This document shows, piece by piece, positions 26,555 through 36,953 of a stretch of 64,000 nucleotides of DNA. Below the pieces are notes generated by a model, which was not told the DNA's origin, searched no databases, and saw only the letters and a program-made list of their open reading frames with translations. Position 1 is the first letter of the stretch; each line of letters starts with the position of its first letter. The stretch comes from Rubrivivax sp. Its GTDB lineage: Bacteria; Pseudomonadota; Gammaproteobacteria; Burkholderiales; Burkholderiaceae_C. The stretch covers positions 1 to 64,000 of the forward strand of contig JAJTDM010000053.1 of the NCBI GenBank assembly GCA_021300575.1, given 5' to 3'. Both the position numbers and the translations under genes were made by a program.

Positions 26555-27355
26555 TCAGTGCTCCTGGTCAGGCTGCGTCGCCCGGTCAGGGCCTTCGGCC
26601 TCATGGGCTGCCAGCACGGAACCCAGGTAAGCCTGCTGCACGCGCGGGTCGGCACGCACCTTGTCGGGCGTGTCAAAGGCGATCACTTCACCGTACACCA
26701 GCACGGCGATGCGGTCGGCCAGGCCGAAGACCACGCCCATGTCGTGTTCGACCGTCAGGAGGGTGCGGCCCACCGTCACCTCACGGATCAATTCAACGAA
26801 GCGCGTGGTCTCGGCGCGGCTCATGCCGGCGGTGGGCTCGTCCAGCAGGATCACCTGCGCGCCGCCCGCAATGGTGATGCCGATCTCCAGAGCCCGTTGC
26901 TCGGCGTAGGTCAGGTTCACGGCCAGCACGTCGCGCCGGCGGTCCAGACGGATCATGGCCAGCACCTGCTCTGCGCGCTCGTTGGCGTCACGCAGATTGC
27001 TCAGGAACTTCCAGAAGGCGTAGCGGTAACCCAGGCTCCACAGAACGGCACAACGCAGGTTCTCGAAGACCGACAGGTTGTTGAACAGGTTGCTCACCTG
27101 AAAGCTGCGCGCCAGGCCCAGGCGGTTGATCTCGTAGGGTTTGAGGCCGTCGATCTTGCGCCCGTTGAGCAGGATGTCACCCGACGAGGCACCGAAGCGC
27201 CCGCTGATCAGGTTGAACAAGGTGCTCTTGCCCGCACCGTTGGGACCGATGATGGCCACCCGTTCGCCAGGAGCGACCGACAGGCTGGTCCCCCGGATGA
27301 TCTCGGTCTTGCCGAAGCGCTTGTGGACGTTGCGCAGTTCCACCGCCGCCGTCAT
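26555..27355 (-). CDS. livG: Branched-chain-type ABC transporter, ATP-binding protein LivG
   Basis: This 266-residue ATPase partner of LivF has a normal Walker A (GPNGAGKST), and Walker B with switch in VILLDEPTAGMSRAET and VEHDMGVVF. The usual LSGG signature is replaced by LTYAEQRALEIG, a form common among LivG proteins. Start ATG 27355 overlaps the livM stop by four bases (ATGA), so the two are translationally coupled. Confidence 0.95.
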   Translation of the reverse strand: MTAAVELRNVHKRFGKTEIIRGTSLSVAPGERVAIIGPNGAGKSTLFNLISGRFGASSGDILLNGRKIDGLKPYEINRLGLARSFQVSNLFNNLSVFENLRCAVLWSLGYRYAFWKFLSNLRDANERAEQVLAMIRLDRRRDVLAVNLTYAEQRALEIGITIAGGAQVILLDEPTAGMSRAETTRFVELIREVTVGRTLLTVEHDMGVVFGLADRIAVLVYGEVIAFDTPDKVRADPRVQQAYLGSVLAAHEAEGPDRATQPDQEH

Positions 27356-28647
27356 GAGGACTCCACACTTCGTTGGGCGGTCTCGATGTCCTGCTGGATC
27401 GCGGACCATCGCCGGGCGAAGGGGCGTCGCACCCACTCCAGCAAGGCCACGCCGGTGGCCAGCACGGCCCAGGCCGCCGCCCAGTGCAGCGCGCTGCGCA
27501 CACTCAGCTGCAGGCCCAGGTAGCTCAGATCAGGGCCGGCCGTGTCGTTCAGCTGCAGGTGGTACACCATCTCCACGACGGCGCCAGCGCCCAGCAACAC
27601 CACGAGCAGCGCAGCGCCCAGGCCGGCGTAGGTGGGCAGCAGTTCGCGCAGCCGGCCGAAGGCGGCCACCCTCAGATTCATCATGATGAGGCTGGCCACG
27701 CCACCCGGCGCGTACATCACCATGAGCAGGAAGATCAGGCCGAGGTAGAGCAACCAGGCCTTGGTGATCTCCGACAACAGCACGCCCGCCAGCACCATCA
27801 ACACCGCGCCGATGATCGGCCCGAAGAAGAAAGTGGCACCGCCCAGGAAAGTGAACAGGAGATAGGCACCTGAGCGCGCCGCGCCCACCACCTCGGCCGT
27901 GGCAATCTCGAACTGCAGCGCGTACATGCCACCGGCCACCCCTGCAAAGAAGCCGGCCATGATGAAGGACAGGTAGCGCACGCGCTGGGTGCTGTAGCCG
28001 ACGAACTCCACGCGCTCGGGGTTGTCGCGCACGGCGTTGAGCATGCGCCCCAGCGGCGTGCGGGTGAAGGCGAACATGGCAGCCGTGCACACAAAGGTGT
28101 ACACAGCCAGCAGGTAGTACACCTGAATGGGCGGCCCGAAGGTGATGCCCAGGAAGGGCTTGCCGACGGTGCGGTTGCCTGACACGCCGCCCTCGCCACC
28201 GAAGAACTCCGGCACCATCAAGGCCATGGCGAACACCAGTTCGGCAATGCCCAGAGTGATCATGGCAAAGGGCGTGCCGGCCTTGCGGGTGGTGACGAAC
28301 CCCAACAGGATGGCAAATCCCGCTCCGGCCAAGCCACCCACCAGAGGGATCAGGCTCACCGGCACCGACAGCCAGCCCTGCCCTACTTGGTTGAGTGCAT
28401 GGATGGCCACGAAGGAGGCCAGACCGGTGTAGACCGCATGGCCGAAGCTGAGCATGCCGCCCTGGCCCAGCAGCATGTTGTAGGACAGGCAGGCCACGAT
28501 GGCAATGCCGATCTGCGACAGGATGCTCAGGGCCAAACCGCCCGTCACAGCGAAAGGTGCCAACAGGAGCACCAGCGCAAAGCCGCCCCAGATGGTGACC
28601 CGGACGCGCAATACAGCGGAGGGGTTCGAGGAGGTGGCCACGTTCAT
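27352..28647 (-). CDS. livM: Branched-chain-type ABC transporter permease LivM
   Basis: This 431-residue inner-membrane permease has many hydrophobic segments (from about residue 17 onward) and the LivM/LivH-type signature around LSYNMLLGQGGMLSFGHAVYTGLASF. A C-terminal part carries two extra hydrophobic segments (about 340-410) beyond the standard core, longer than the roughly 320-360 of many LivM proteins. Its start overlaps the livH stop by four bases, and its stop overlaps livG. Confidence 0.94.
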   Translation of the reverse strand: MNVATSSNPSAVLRVRVTIWGGFALVLLLAPFAVTGGLALSILSQIGIAIVACLSYNMLLGQGGMLSFGHAVYTGLASFVAIHALNQVGQGWLSVPVSLIPLVGGLAGAGFAILLGFVTTRKAGTPFAMITLGIAELVFAMALMVPEFFGGEGGVSGNRTVGKPFLGITFGPPIQVYYLLAVYTFVCTAAMFAFTRTPLGRMLNAVRDNPERVEFVGYSTQRVRYLSFIMAGFFAGVAGGMYALQFEIATAEVVGAARSGAYLLFTFLGGATFFFGPIIGAVLMVLAGVLLSEITKAWLLYLGLIFLLMVMYAPGGVASLIMMNLRVAAFGRLRELLPTYAGLGAALLVVLLGAGAVVEMVYHLQLNDTAGPDLSYLGLQLSVRSALHWAAAWAVLATGVALLEWVRRPFARRWSAIQQDIETAQRSVESS

Positions 28648-29678
28648 CCCTCGCGCGTGCCCAGCAACCCTTTGGGCCTGAAGATCAGGATCAGCACCAG
28701 GAACAGGTACGGCAGGATGGGCGCCGCCTGCGCCAGCGTGAGCTTCATCAAGGTGTTGCCTGCCAGGGCCGGGCTCAGCGCCACCCCCAGCGCCGACAGC
28801 GCGGAGGCCAGGGAATGGTCCAGCGCCACGGCAAAGGTCTGGATGATGCCGATGAGCAGCGACGCCACGAAGGCGCCGGCCAGTGAACCCATGCCCCCCA
28901 CGACCACCACCACGAAGATCACGCTGCCGACCGTGGCCGCCATCGCGGGCTCGGTGACGAAGGTGCTGCCGCCGATCACCCCGGCCAGTCCAGCCAAGGC
29001 CGCACCGGCGCCAAAGACCAGCATGAACACACGCGGCACGTTGTGGCCCAGCGCCTCCACCATCTCGGGGTGCGTGAGCGCGCTCTGGATCACCAGGCCG
29101 ATGCGGGTGCGGGTCAGCAAGAGCCACAGCGCCAGCAGCATGGCCAGGGCGACCACCATCATGAACCCCCGGGTGGCCGGAAACGGCGAGCAGGCCACCC
29201 GAACAGCGGCATCGGCCGCCTGGCACAGAGCCGCTGGCGCGGCGCCTGCCACGATGCCCAGGCCGTCCGCCGAAGAGTGCACCAGGGTGAACACCGGGCC
29301 GCGCAACACCTCAGGCGGCAGAAACTCCACCGAGGTGCGCCCCCAGACCAGTTGCACGACCTCAAGGATCACGTAGGACAGGCCGAAGGTGATGAGCAGT
29401 TCGGGCACATGGCCGAACTTGTGCACTTTGCGCAGAGCATGCCGCTCGAACAAGGCCCCCAGAAGCCCGACCACGATGGGCGCGATCACCAGCGCCGGCC
29501 AGAAGCCCACCACCTTGGTCAGGCTGCTGGCCACATAGGCCCCCACCATGTAGAAGCTGGCGTGAGCGAAGTTCAGCACCCCCATCATGCTGAAGATGAG
29601 GGTCAGGCCGGAACTGAGCATGAACAGCAGCAAGCCGTAGCTCAGGCCGTTCAGCAGGGAAACGGTGAAGAACTCCAT
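28644..29678 (-). CDS. livH: Branched-chain-type ABC transporter permease LivH
   Basis: This 344-residue inner-membrane permease has the typical N-terminus (LLNGLSYGLLLFMLSSGLTLIFSMMGVLNFAHASFYM region), the central GGMGSLAGAFVASLLIG loop that contacts the ATPase, and a C-terminal LIFRPKGLLG. A less conserved loop rich in Ala (about 140-165) lies on the periplasmic side. It is separated from the binding-protein gene by 81 bases containing a stable stem, and overlaps livM by four bases. Confidence 0.95.
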   Translation of the reverse strand: MEFFTVSLLNGLSYGLLLFMLSSGLTLIFSMMGVLNFAHASFYMVGAYVASSLTKVVGFWPALVIAPIVVGLLGALFERHALRKVHKFGHVPELLITFGLSYVILEVVQLVWGRTSVEFLPPEVLRGPVFTLVHSSADGLGIVAGAAPAALCQAADAAVRVACSPFPATRGFMMVVALAMLLALWLLLTRTRIGLVIQSALTHPEMVEALGHNVPRVFMLVFGAGAALAGLAGVIGGSTFVTEPAMAATVGSVIFVVVVVGGMGSLAGAFVASLLIGIIQTFAVALDHSLASALSALGVALSPALAGNTLMKLTLAQAAPILPYLFLVLILIFRPKGLLGTREG

Positions 29679-29712
29679 CGCGCGTCATCAGGGGCGGCAC
29701 TCAACCGATCCG

Positions 29713-29730
29713 CCGGCCGGGCAAGGCCGG
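29713..29730 (-). promoter_or_regulatory. Hairpin between binding-protein gene and livH
   Basis: CCGGCC and GGCCGG form a six-base GC stem with a six-base loop in the 81-base gap. There is no T-run, so this is not a clear terminator. Such stems after periplasmic binding-protein genes often protect the upstream message and give more binding protein than permease; that role is inferred. Confidence 0.4.
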
Positions 29731-29759
29731 GGGTGGCCGCGGGTCAGCCGCTCAAAGGC

Positions 29760-31091
29760 TCAAGGGCGCTTCATCTGGCAGCTGGTGGGCGTGCTGGAGA
29801 CGTAGTTCGGGAACTCCTTCACGGGCACCAGCGTCATCCCGGTCTTTTCCGGGCTGTAAGGGAACTTGGCATCGGCCTTCTGCCACACCGTCATGTACAG
29901 CGGCTGCTGCAGCTGGTGGTCCACCTTGCGCATCTCCACTTCGCCGTTGAAGGTCTTGAACTGCAGGCCCTCGAGCGCCGCCGCCACCTTCACAGGATCG
30001 GTCGACTTGGCCTTGGCCATGGCCGCGCCAAGCGCCTCGAAGATGCGGTTGACCGAGTGCGTGTAGTGGTCGTCGTTGTACTTTTGGTTGAATTCCTTGC
30101 TCCAGGCCGCCATCTGACCACCCATGTTGTAGTGGCTGTAGGCGATCTGGAACACACGCCCCGCGCCATTGGTGCCCAAGGCCGTGGGCGTGCCCGTGAC
30201 CCCGGTGTAGTAGGTGTAGAACTTGCCGTTGTAGCCGCCCTCGTTCGCGGCCTTCACCAGAAGCGACAGGTCAGAACCCCAGTTGCCCGTGATGACGGTG
30301 TCGGCGCCCGAGGCCTTGATCTTCGCGATGTAGGGCGCGAAGTCACGCACCTGGCCCAACGGATGCAGATCTTCGCCCACGATCTGCACGTCTGGCCGCT
30401 TGCGCGCCAGGTTCTCCTTCGCGTAGCGCGCGACCTGCGCCCCGTGGGAATAGTTCTGGTTCAAGAGGTAGACCTTCTGGATGTCCTTCTGGTCCTTCAT
30501 GAAGGTGGTCATCGCCTCGATCTTCATCGAGGTGTCGGCATCGAAGCGGAAGTGCCAGTAGCTGCACTTGCTGTTGGTGAGGTCCGGGTCCACCGCCGAA
30601 TCGTTCAGGTAGATCACCTCCTTGCCGGGGTTGCGCTCGTTGTGCTTGTTGATGGCGTCGATCAGCGCCAGCGCCACCGACGAGCCGTTGCCCTGGACGA
30701 TGTAGCGAATACCCTGGTCCAGCGCCGACTTCAAGGCGTTCAGGCTCTCGGTCGGGCTGAGCTTGTTGTCAATGAAGCTCACCTCGAACTTCACGCCCGC
30801 CGGATTGATGGCGCTGTACTTCTCAGCGAAGAACTGGTAACTCTTGCTCTGGTTGATGCCCACCGGGCCCAGGAGGCCGGACAGCGGATCGATCCGCACC
30901 ATCTTCACCACCTGCCCGGCCAGCGGCTTGGGTTCTGCCTTTGCGGGCGCGGCCGCGGACTTCGCAGGCGCAGCAGCGGACTTGGCTGCCGGGGCATTCT
31001 GGGCCCAGGCTCCACCAGCCAGGGTCGAGCACAAGGCGGCGGACAACAGGCTGAAGGTACGACGCGAGAAAGAGGCAGCAGGACGGGTCAT
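29760..31091 (-). CDS. Periplasmic substrate-binding protein of LIV-type ABC transporter
   Basis: This 443-residue type I solute-binding protein has an N-terminal export signal with a twin-arginine-like SRRTFSLL before a hydrophobic segment and an AWAQ cleavage site near residue 30, so Tat or Sec export is possible. An Ala/Lys/Pro linker with repeated KSAAAPA units (about 36-55) precedes the globular domains. Typical elements are DNKLSPTESLNALKSALDQG and the hinge region around VITGNWGSD. Four Cys residues are present in all, one of them in the signal region. It is first in the transporter operon. The substrate is not deducible; the context suggests a carboxylate. Confidence 0.9.
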   Translation of the reverse strand: MTRPAASFSRRTFSLLSAALCSTLAGGAWAQNAPAAKSAAAPAKSAAAPAKAEPKPLAGQVVKMVRIDPLSGLLGPVGINQSKSYQFFAEKYSAINPAGVKFEVSFIDNKLSPTESLNALKSALDQGIRYIVQGNGSSVALALIDAINKHNERNPGKEVIYLNDSAVDPDLTNSKCSYWHFRFDADTSMKIEAMTTFMKDQKDIQKVYLLNQNYSHGAQVARYAKENLARKRPDVQIVGEDLHPLGQVRDFAPYIAKIKASGADTVITGNWGSDLSLLVKAANEGGYNGKFYTYYTGVTGTPTALGTNGAGRVFQIAYSHYNMGGQMAAWSKEFNQKYNDDHYTHSVNRIFEALGAAMAKAKSTDPVKVAAALEGLQFKTFNGEVEMRKVDHQLQQPLYMTVWQKADAKFPYSPEKTGMTLVPVKEFPNYVSSTPTSCQMKRP

Positions 31092-31226
31092 CGGGCGACT
31101 CCGAAGGAGTAGGTTGAACGTAGCCGATAGCGTAATGCAGGCCAGGCCCGCTCCCGATGAGGGACTTCCACTAGGCCGAAGGTAGAGCCAGGGGCCCCGA
31201 GGGCAACAGCGGCAGCATGCCCCCGC

Positions 31227-32855
<1,629 letters not shown>

Positions 32856-32881
32856 GGGCAACCTCCGAAAGTGGGGCAATG

Positions 32882-32897
32882 GAATCGAGAAAGATTC
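32882..32897. promoter_or_regulatory. Inverted repeat in the ligase/msrB divergent region
   Basis: GAATC and GATTC form a five-base inverted repeat with a six-base spacer, 27 bases upstream of the ligase start and in the shared interval with msrB. It is short, so the operator call is weak. No regulator is adjacent. Confidence 0.25.
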
Positions 32898-32998
32898 TCC
32901 ACGCTTCCGGCTCGCCCCCCGGCACAGACGAGAATCATGGGGTCATCAGTCCTTACCAGCGTCAGGCCGCGAGCTGCCTGCGCTGCGGATACGCCAAC

Positions 32999-33442
32999 AT
33001 GAACCTGTTTCGCCGCCCACCCGCCCCGCATGACCATGACGACCCGCGCTACCCCGTGCGCAAGACCGAGCAGCAGTGGCAGGCGGAACTCAGTCCCATG
33101 CAGTACCAGGTGGCGCGCCACGCCGCCACGGAACGCGCTTTCACGGGCCAGTACTGGGACCACTTCCAGGACGGCCGCTACGACTGCGTGGGCTGCGGCA
33201 CACCGCTGTTCGCCTCCTCCACCAAATTCGATGCCGGCTGCGGCTGGCCGAGCTACTGGGAGCCCCTGAACAGCGAGGTCGTCGAGCGTGTGGAGGACCG
33301 CAGCCACGGCATGGTGCGCGTCGAGGTACGCTGCAACCACTGCGGCAGCCACCTCGGGCATGTCTTTCCCGACGGGCCCGAACCCACAGGCGAGCGTTTT
33401 TGCATCAATTCCGCAGCCATCGATTTCAAGCCCGCAACTTGA
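32999..33442 (+). CDS. msrB: Peptide-methionine (R)-S-oxide reductase
   Basis: MsrB reduces the R form of methionine sulfoxide in proteins. The 147-residue product has two CxxC zinc pairs (Cys63/66 in CVGC, Cys112/115 in CNHC), the catalytic Cys135 in RFCINSAA, and the [10 protein letters not shown] segment. The start was placed at ATG 32999; the frame is open upstream, but that part is not MsrB-like. An N-terminal [11 protein letters not shown] stretch is slightly longer than usual. It begins the plus-strand set msrB-yciB-bolA-PPIase. Confidence 0.95.
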   Translation: MNLFRRPPAPHDHDDPRYPVRKTEQQWQAELSPMQYQVARHAATERAFTGQYWDHFQDGRYDCVGCGTPLFASSTKFDAGCGWPSYWEPLNSEVVERVEDRSHGMVRVEVRCNHCGSHLGHVFPDGPEPTGERFCINSAAIDFKPAT

Positions 33443-33496
33443 AAATCTGACGGAACGGCCCAGGATCTTGGTCCAGCCGCACACCCACAAAACCTG

Positions 33497-34159
33497 ATGA
33501 AACTGCTGTTCGATTTCCTGCCCATCATCCTGTTCTTCGGGACCTTCAAGTACGCCGAGTCAGAGAAGGCCTGGGCAGCCGACTTTGCCACCCGCCACCT
33601 GGGCTTCATGGTCTCCGGCAGCAAGGTGTCGGTGGCCGAAGCTCCGGTGCTGCTGGCCACCGTGGTGGTCATCGTGGCCACGCTGGCCCAGGTGGTCTGG
33701 CTGAAGCTGCGCCGCCGCAAGGTGGACGCCATGCTGTGGGTCAGCCTGGCCTTGGTGGTGGTGCTGGGCGGCTTGACCATCTGGTTCCACAGCGAGACCT
33801 TCATCAAATGGAAGCCCAGCGCGCTGTACTGGGCCATGGGCCTGGCCTTCTGGCTCAGCCCGTTGCTGTTCAATCGCAACCTGCTGAAGGTGCTGTTGGG
33901 TGAGCAGCTGGACCTCCCGGGCAAGGTGTGGCACCGCCTGAACTTCGCCTGGATCGCGTTCTTCGGCGTCATGGGATTGCTCAACATCTGGGTGGCCCAC
34001 ACCTTCACCACCGCCACCTGGGTGAACTTCAAGCTCTTTGGCGGGCTGGGCCTGATGCTGCTGTTCATGCTGGCCCAGGGCCTGTGGATCAGCCGATACC
34101 TCGAACCCGCGGCTGGCAAGCCAGGCAGCGAAGATGCTTCGCCGGAGGAACCGCGGTGA
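33497..34159 (+). CDS. yciB: Inner membrane-spanning protein YciB (septation protein A)
   Basis: YciB is a polytopic inner-membrane protein linked to cell envelope synthesis and division. The 220-residue product starts MKLLFDFLPIILFF, has about five transmembrane segments, and contains the family's FKWKPSALYW-like and LNIWVAHTF motifs. A charged C-terminal tail follows (GKPGSEDASPEEPR). Its stop overlaps the bolA GTG start. Confidence 0.95.
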   Translation: MKLLFDFLPIILFFGTFKYAESEKAWAADFATRHLGFMVSGSKVSVAEAPVLLATVVVIVATLAQVVWLKLRRRKVDAMLWVSLALVVVLGGLTIWFHSETFIKWKPSALYWAMGLAFWLSPLLFNRNLLKVLLGEQLDLPGKVWHRLNFAWIAFFGVMGLLNIWVAHTFTTATWVNFKLFGGLGLMLLFMLAQGLWISRYLEPAAGKPGSEDASPEEPR

Positions 34160-34503
34160 CCGCGCCGACGGACTCTGAACAGGACCAGGCCGGCCACCCT
34201 CGGGCCGGACCGCGGCACGCCGCGCCACCAGGCGAAGCCCTGGCCACCGCACCCACCGCCGCTGCGCTGGAAGAGGTCTTGACCGCTGCATTTGCTCCCG
34301 TCGCCCTGGAGGTGGTGGACGACAGCCACCTGCACGCCGGCCATGCCGGCGCGCGCGAGGGGCGGCACTTCACGGTGCGCATCCGCAGCGCCCGCTTCAC
34401 CGGCTTGAGCCGGGTGGCCCGCCATCGCCTCGTTTATGATGCCTTGGCAGTCTGGATGCCGCGCGGTATCCACGCACTGGCCATCGACGCACAGGCCCCG
34501 TGA
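34156..34503 (+). CDS. BolA family protein
   Basis: BolA proteins are small DNA-binding or Fe-S-trafficking partners of monothiol glutaredoxins. The conserved core (LEVVDDSHLHAGHAGAREG, FTGLSRVARHRLVYDAL) occupies the second two thirds of the 115-residue product. A GTG start at 34156 overlaps the yciB stop (GTGA) and has GGAGGA about seven bases upstream, which decides the start. The first 35 or so residues, rich in Pro/Ala/Gln, are an unusual extension. Confidence 0.93.
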   Translation: MTAPTDSEQDQAGHPRAGPRHAAPPGEALATAPTAAALEEVLTAAFAPVALEVVDDSHLHAGHAGAREGRHFTVRIRSARFTGLSRVARHRLVYDALAVWMPRGIHALAIDAQAP

Positions 34504-34618
34504 ACACTGAGACGCCGCAGCCCAAGCCGCGGCCCTGTGTGTCGAAAATCCCAGGTTCCCGAGAATGAAACCCACGCCGGCGCGACACGATCCGCGCGCG
34601 TACACGAAAGTTCGCTCC

Positions 34619-35428
34619 ATGAAGATGAAGACCTCCTCCCTGCGCCAACTCGCCGCTGCAGGCTGCCTGGTGCTGATGCTGCCGCTTGCTGCCCAGGCCC
34701 AGAACATCGCCATCGTCAACGGCAAGGCCGTGCCAAAGTCACGCGTGGATGCCCTGATGCAGCAAGTGGCCCGTTCGGGGCAGCAGTTGCCCCCGGGCTC
34801 CGAGCAGCGCGTCAGGGACGAGACCGTCTTGCGCGAGATCTTCGCGCAGGAAGCCGAGCGGCGCGGCATCCCGGCCTCGGCCGAATACCGCGCGCAGTTG
34901 GAACTCGCACGCCAGAGCATCCTGATCCGAGAGATGTTCGAGGACTTCCGCAAGAAGAACCCCGCCACCGACACCGAAGCCAAGGCCGAGTACGACAAGT
35001 TCAAGGCCCAGGCCAGTGGCACCGAATACCGTGCCAGCCACATCCTGGTGGAGAAGGAAGACGAGGCCAAGGCCCTGATCGCACAGATCAAGGGCGGCGC
35101 AAAGTTCGAGGAGCTGGCCAAGAAGAGCTCCAAGGACCCGGGTTCAGGCGAGCGCGGCGGCGACCTGGATTTCGCCAAGCCTGACGCCTACGTGCCCGAG
35201 TTCGGCAAGGCCATGGCGGCGCTGAAGAAGGGCGAGATGACGGATGCGCCCGTCAAGAGCCAGTTCGGCTGGCACATCATCCGCCTGGACGACACGCGCG
35301 AGGCGCAGTTCCCGTCCTTCGACGAGGTCAAGGACCAGGTCAAGCAGCGCCTGGAGCAGACCAAGCTGCAGGACTTCCAGGAGAGGCTGCGCAAGTCCGC
35401 CAAGACGGACTACAAGTTCACACAGTGA
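34619..35428 (+). CDS. Periplasmic PpiC-type peptidyl-prolyl isomerase
   Basis: This 269-residue foldase has a Sec signal peptide (MKMKTSSLRQL..., hydrophobic core, AQAQ cleavage around residue 28), a SurA-like N-terminal helical region and one parvulin domain (about 130-235: ASHILVEKEDEA, GGDLDF, PVKSQFGWHIIRLDD). It probably assists outer-membrane and periplasmic protein folding. The start was taken as the ATG at 34619, since the 18 upstream residues would spoil the signal peptide. A terminator follows. Confidence 0.93.
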   Translation: MKMKTSSLRQLAAAGCLVLMLPLAAQAQNIAIVNGKAVPKSRVDALMQQVARSGQQLPPGSEQRVRDETVLREIFAQEAERRGIPASAEYRAQLELARQSILIREMFEDFRKKNPATDTEAKAEYDKFKAQASGTEYRASHILVEKEDEAKALIAQIKGGAKFEELAKKSSKDPGSGERGGDLDFAKPDAYVPEFGKAMAALKKGEMTDAPVKSQFGWHIIRLDDTREAQFPSFDEVKDQVKQRLEQTKLQDFQERLRKSAKTDYKFTQ

Positions 35429-35474
35429 ACGGCTTCAAGCAACCCGGCTGATTCGCCGGGCTGCATCTGAGCTT

Positions 35475-35497
35475 GGGGCGGCTGGAGCCGCCCTTTT
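35475..35497 (+). terminator. Intrinsic terminator after the PPIase gene
   Basis: GGGCGGC and GCCGCCC form a seven-base stem with a TGGA loop, followed by TTTT. A smaller hairpin (CCCGGC/GCCGGG) lies just upstream near 35445. It ends the plus-strand msrB-PPIase set and lies five bases from the end of the convergent ATPase gene. Confidence 0.8.
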
Positions 35498-35501
35498 CAT
35501 T

Positions 35502-36173
35502 TCAGGCCACGAGTCGGCCCGCCTCGATGACCAGTTGACGGTCGCAGCGCGCCGCAATGCCCCGGTCATGCGTCACCAGCACGAGCGTCGTGCCCGCCTC
35601 GCGGTTCATGTCGAACATGAGGCCCATGACACGCTCGCCCGTGGCGAAGTCCAGGCTGCCGGTCGGTTCGTCAGCCAGCAGCACGGTGGGCTCCACCACG
35701 AAGGCGCGGGCCAGCGCCACCCTCTGCTGTTCACCGCCTGAGAGCACACGGGGGTAGTGCCGAAGGCGCTCGCCCAGCCCCACACGGCCCAGCATTTCGG
35801 TGGCCGCGGCCCGCGCACCGGGCCGACCCAGCAACTCCAGCGGCAGCATCACGTTTTCCAGCGCGGTCAGGTTGGGCAGCAACTGGAAGCTCTGGAACAC
35901 GAAACCCACACGCCGGGCACGCACCGCGGCACGCGCATCCTCATCCAGCGCAAACAGGTCTTCGCCGGCCAGCACCACCGTGCCCTCGGTGGGCGTGTCC
36001 AGCCCTGCGATCAGCGACAGCAGCGTGCTCTTGCCAGAACCCGAGGCGCCGACGATGGCAGCCGACTCCCTGGCCTGCAACGAGAAATCGATGTCGTCGA
36101 GAATGGTCAGCGTGCCAGAGGAATCGGTCACCCGTTTGGTGACATGACGCACAGCAATGATGGGATCAGACAT
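35502..36173 (-). CDS. ABC transporter ATP-binding protein, YbbA-like
   Basis: This 223-residue ATPase of the MacB/LolD/YbbA class has Walker A GASGSGKST (about 42-50), the QSFQLLPNLTALENV switch region, LSGGEQQRVA signature and LLADEPTGSLD. In Escherichia coli ybbA is divergent from tesA and followed by the permease ybbP. Here the tesA neighbour is conserved, with the start codons overlapping by 17 bases, but no permease gene follows: the next gene is the convergent PPIase. Confidence 0.92.
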   Translation of the reverse strand: MSDPIIAVRHVTKRVTDSSGTLTILDDIDFSLQARESAAIVGASGSGKSTLLSLIAGLDTPTEGTVVLAGEDLFALDEDARAAVRARRVGFVFQSFQLLPNLTALENVMLPLELLGRPGARAAATEMLGRVGLGERLRHYPRVLSGGEQQRVALARAFVVEPTVLLADEPTGSLDFATGERVMGLMFDMNREAGTTLVLVTHDRGIAARCDRQLVIEAGRLVA

Positions 36174-36924
36174 GCGAGGGTGTGGACGGGTCAGGAGCGC
36201 GGCTGGAGTGCAGACCTGCAGCCTGCGGCGGCAGTGGCTGCACTGTAGCCTCGCGGCCTGGCTGGCCACCTGCGCGCTGGGGACGTCCGTCCAGGCGCAA
36301 GGGACAAGCCCTGGCGGCACGCAAGCATCCTCGGGCCCATCGGGCGCCCCCGTGATCCTGGTCGTGGGCGACAGCCTGTCCGCCGAGTACGGCATCGCGC
36401 GTGGCCAGGGCTGGGTGGCACTGCTGGAGCAGCGCCTGCAGCGCGAAGGCCTGCGCGGGACCGTGGTGAACGCCAGCGTCAGCGGCGACACCACCTCGGG
36501 TGGCAAGGCCCGGTTGCCGGGCTTGCTGACGCGACACCGGCCGGCCGTGGTGGTGATCGAACTCGGCGGCAACGATGCGCTGCGGGGCCTGCCCATGAGC
36601 GCCACTCGCCAGAACCTCGCCGACATGGCCAAGGCCGCACGCTCCGCCGGGGCGCGGGTGCTGATCGCCGGCATGCAGCTGCCACCCAACTATGGCAAGG
36701 CTTATGCGGAAGAGTTCGCGGCCTCTTTCGCCCAGGTGGCCAAGGCCGAGGGCGCTGCCCTGGTGCCGTTCCTGCTGAAGAACGTGGCCGACGGGCCGGA
36801 TGCCGACCAGATGTTCCAGCCCGACCGCATCCACCCCACCGCGCAGGCGCACAGCCGCATCCTGGACAACGTGTGGCCTGCGCTCAAGCCGCTGGTGGTG
36901 GCCGCGGGCCGGCCGAGGGGCTGA
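36157..36924 (+). CDS. tesA: SGNH/GDSL hydrolase, TesA-like arylesterase/lysophospholipase
   Basis: This is a periplasmic multifunctional esterase of the TesA family. After an N-terminal hydrophobic signal (cleavage near AQG, about residue 48), the GDSLSAEYG block carries the Ser nucleophile (Ser73 from the first ATG), GGND the oxyanion Asn, and DRIHPTAQAH the Asp-His pair. The start is uncertain (36157, 36160 or 36172): none has a clear ribosome site, and the first two lie within the divergent ATPase gene. The product is up to 255 residues. Confidence 0.93.
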   Translation: MMGSDMRGCGRVRSAAGVQTCSLRRQWLHCSLAAWLATCALGTSVQAQGTSPGGTQASSGPSGAPVILVVGDSLSAEYGIARGQGWVALLEQRLQREGLRGTVVNASVSGDTTSGGKARLPGLLTRHRPAVVVIELGGNDALRGLPMSATRQNLADMAKAARSAGARVLIAGMQLPPNYGKAYAEEFAASFAQVAKAEGAALVPFLLKNVADGPDADQMFQPDRIHPTAQAHSRILDNVWPALKPLVVAAGRPRG

Positions 36925-36953
36925 GGATCAGCGGCCGGGGCGGTGTCAGGCAC

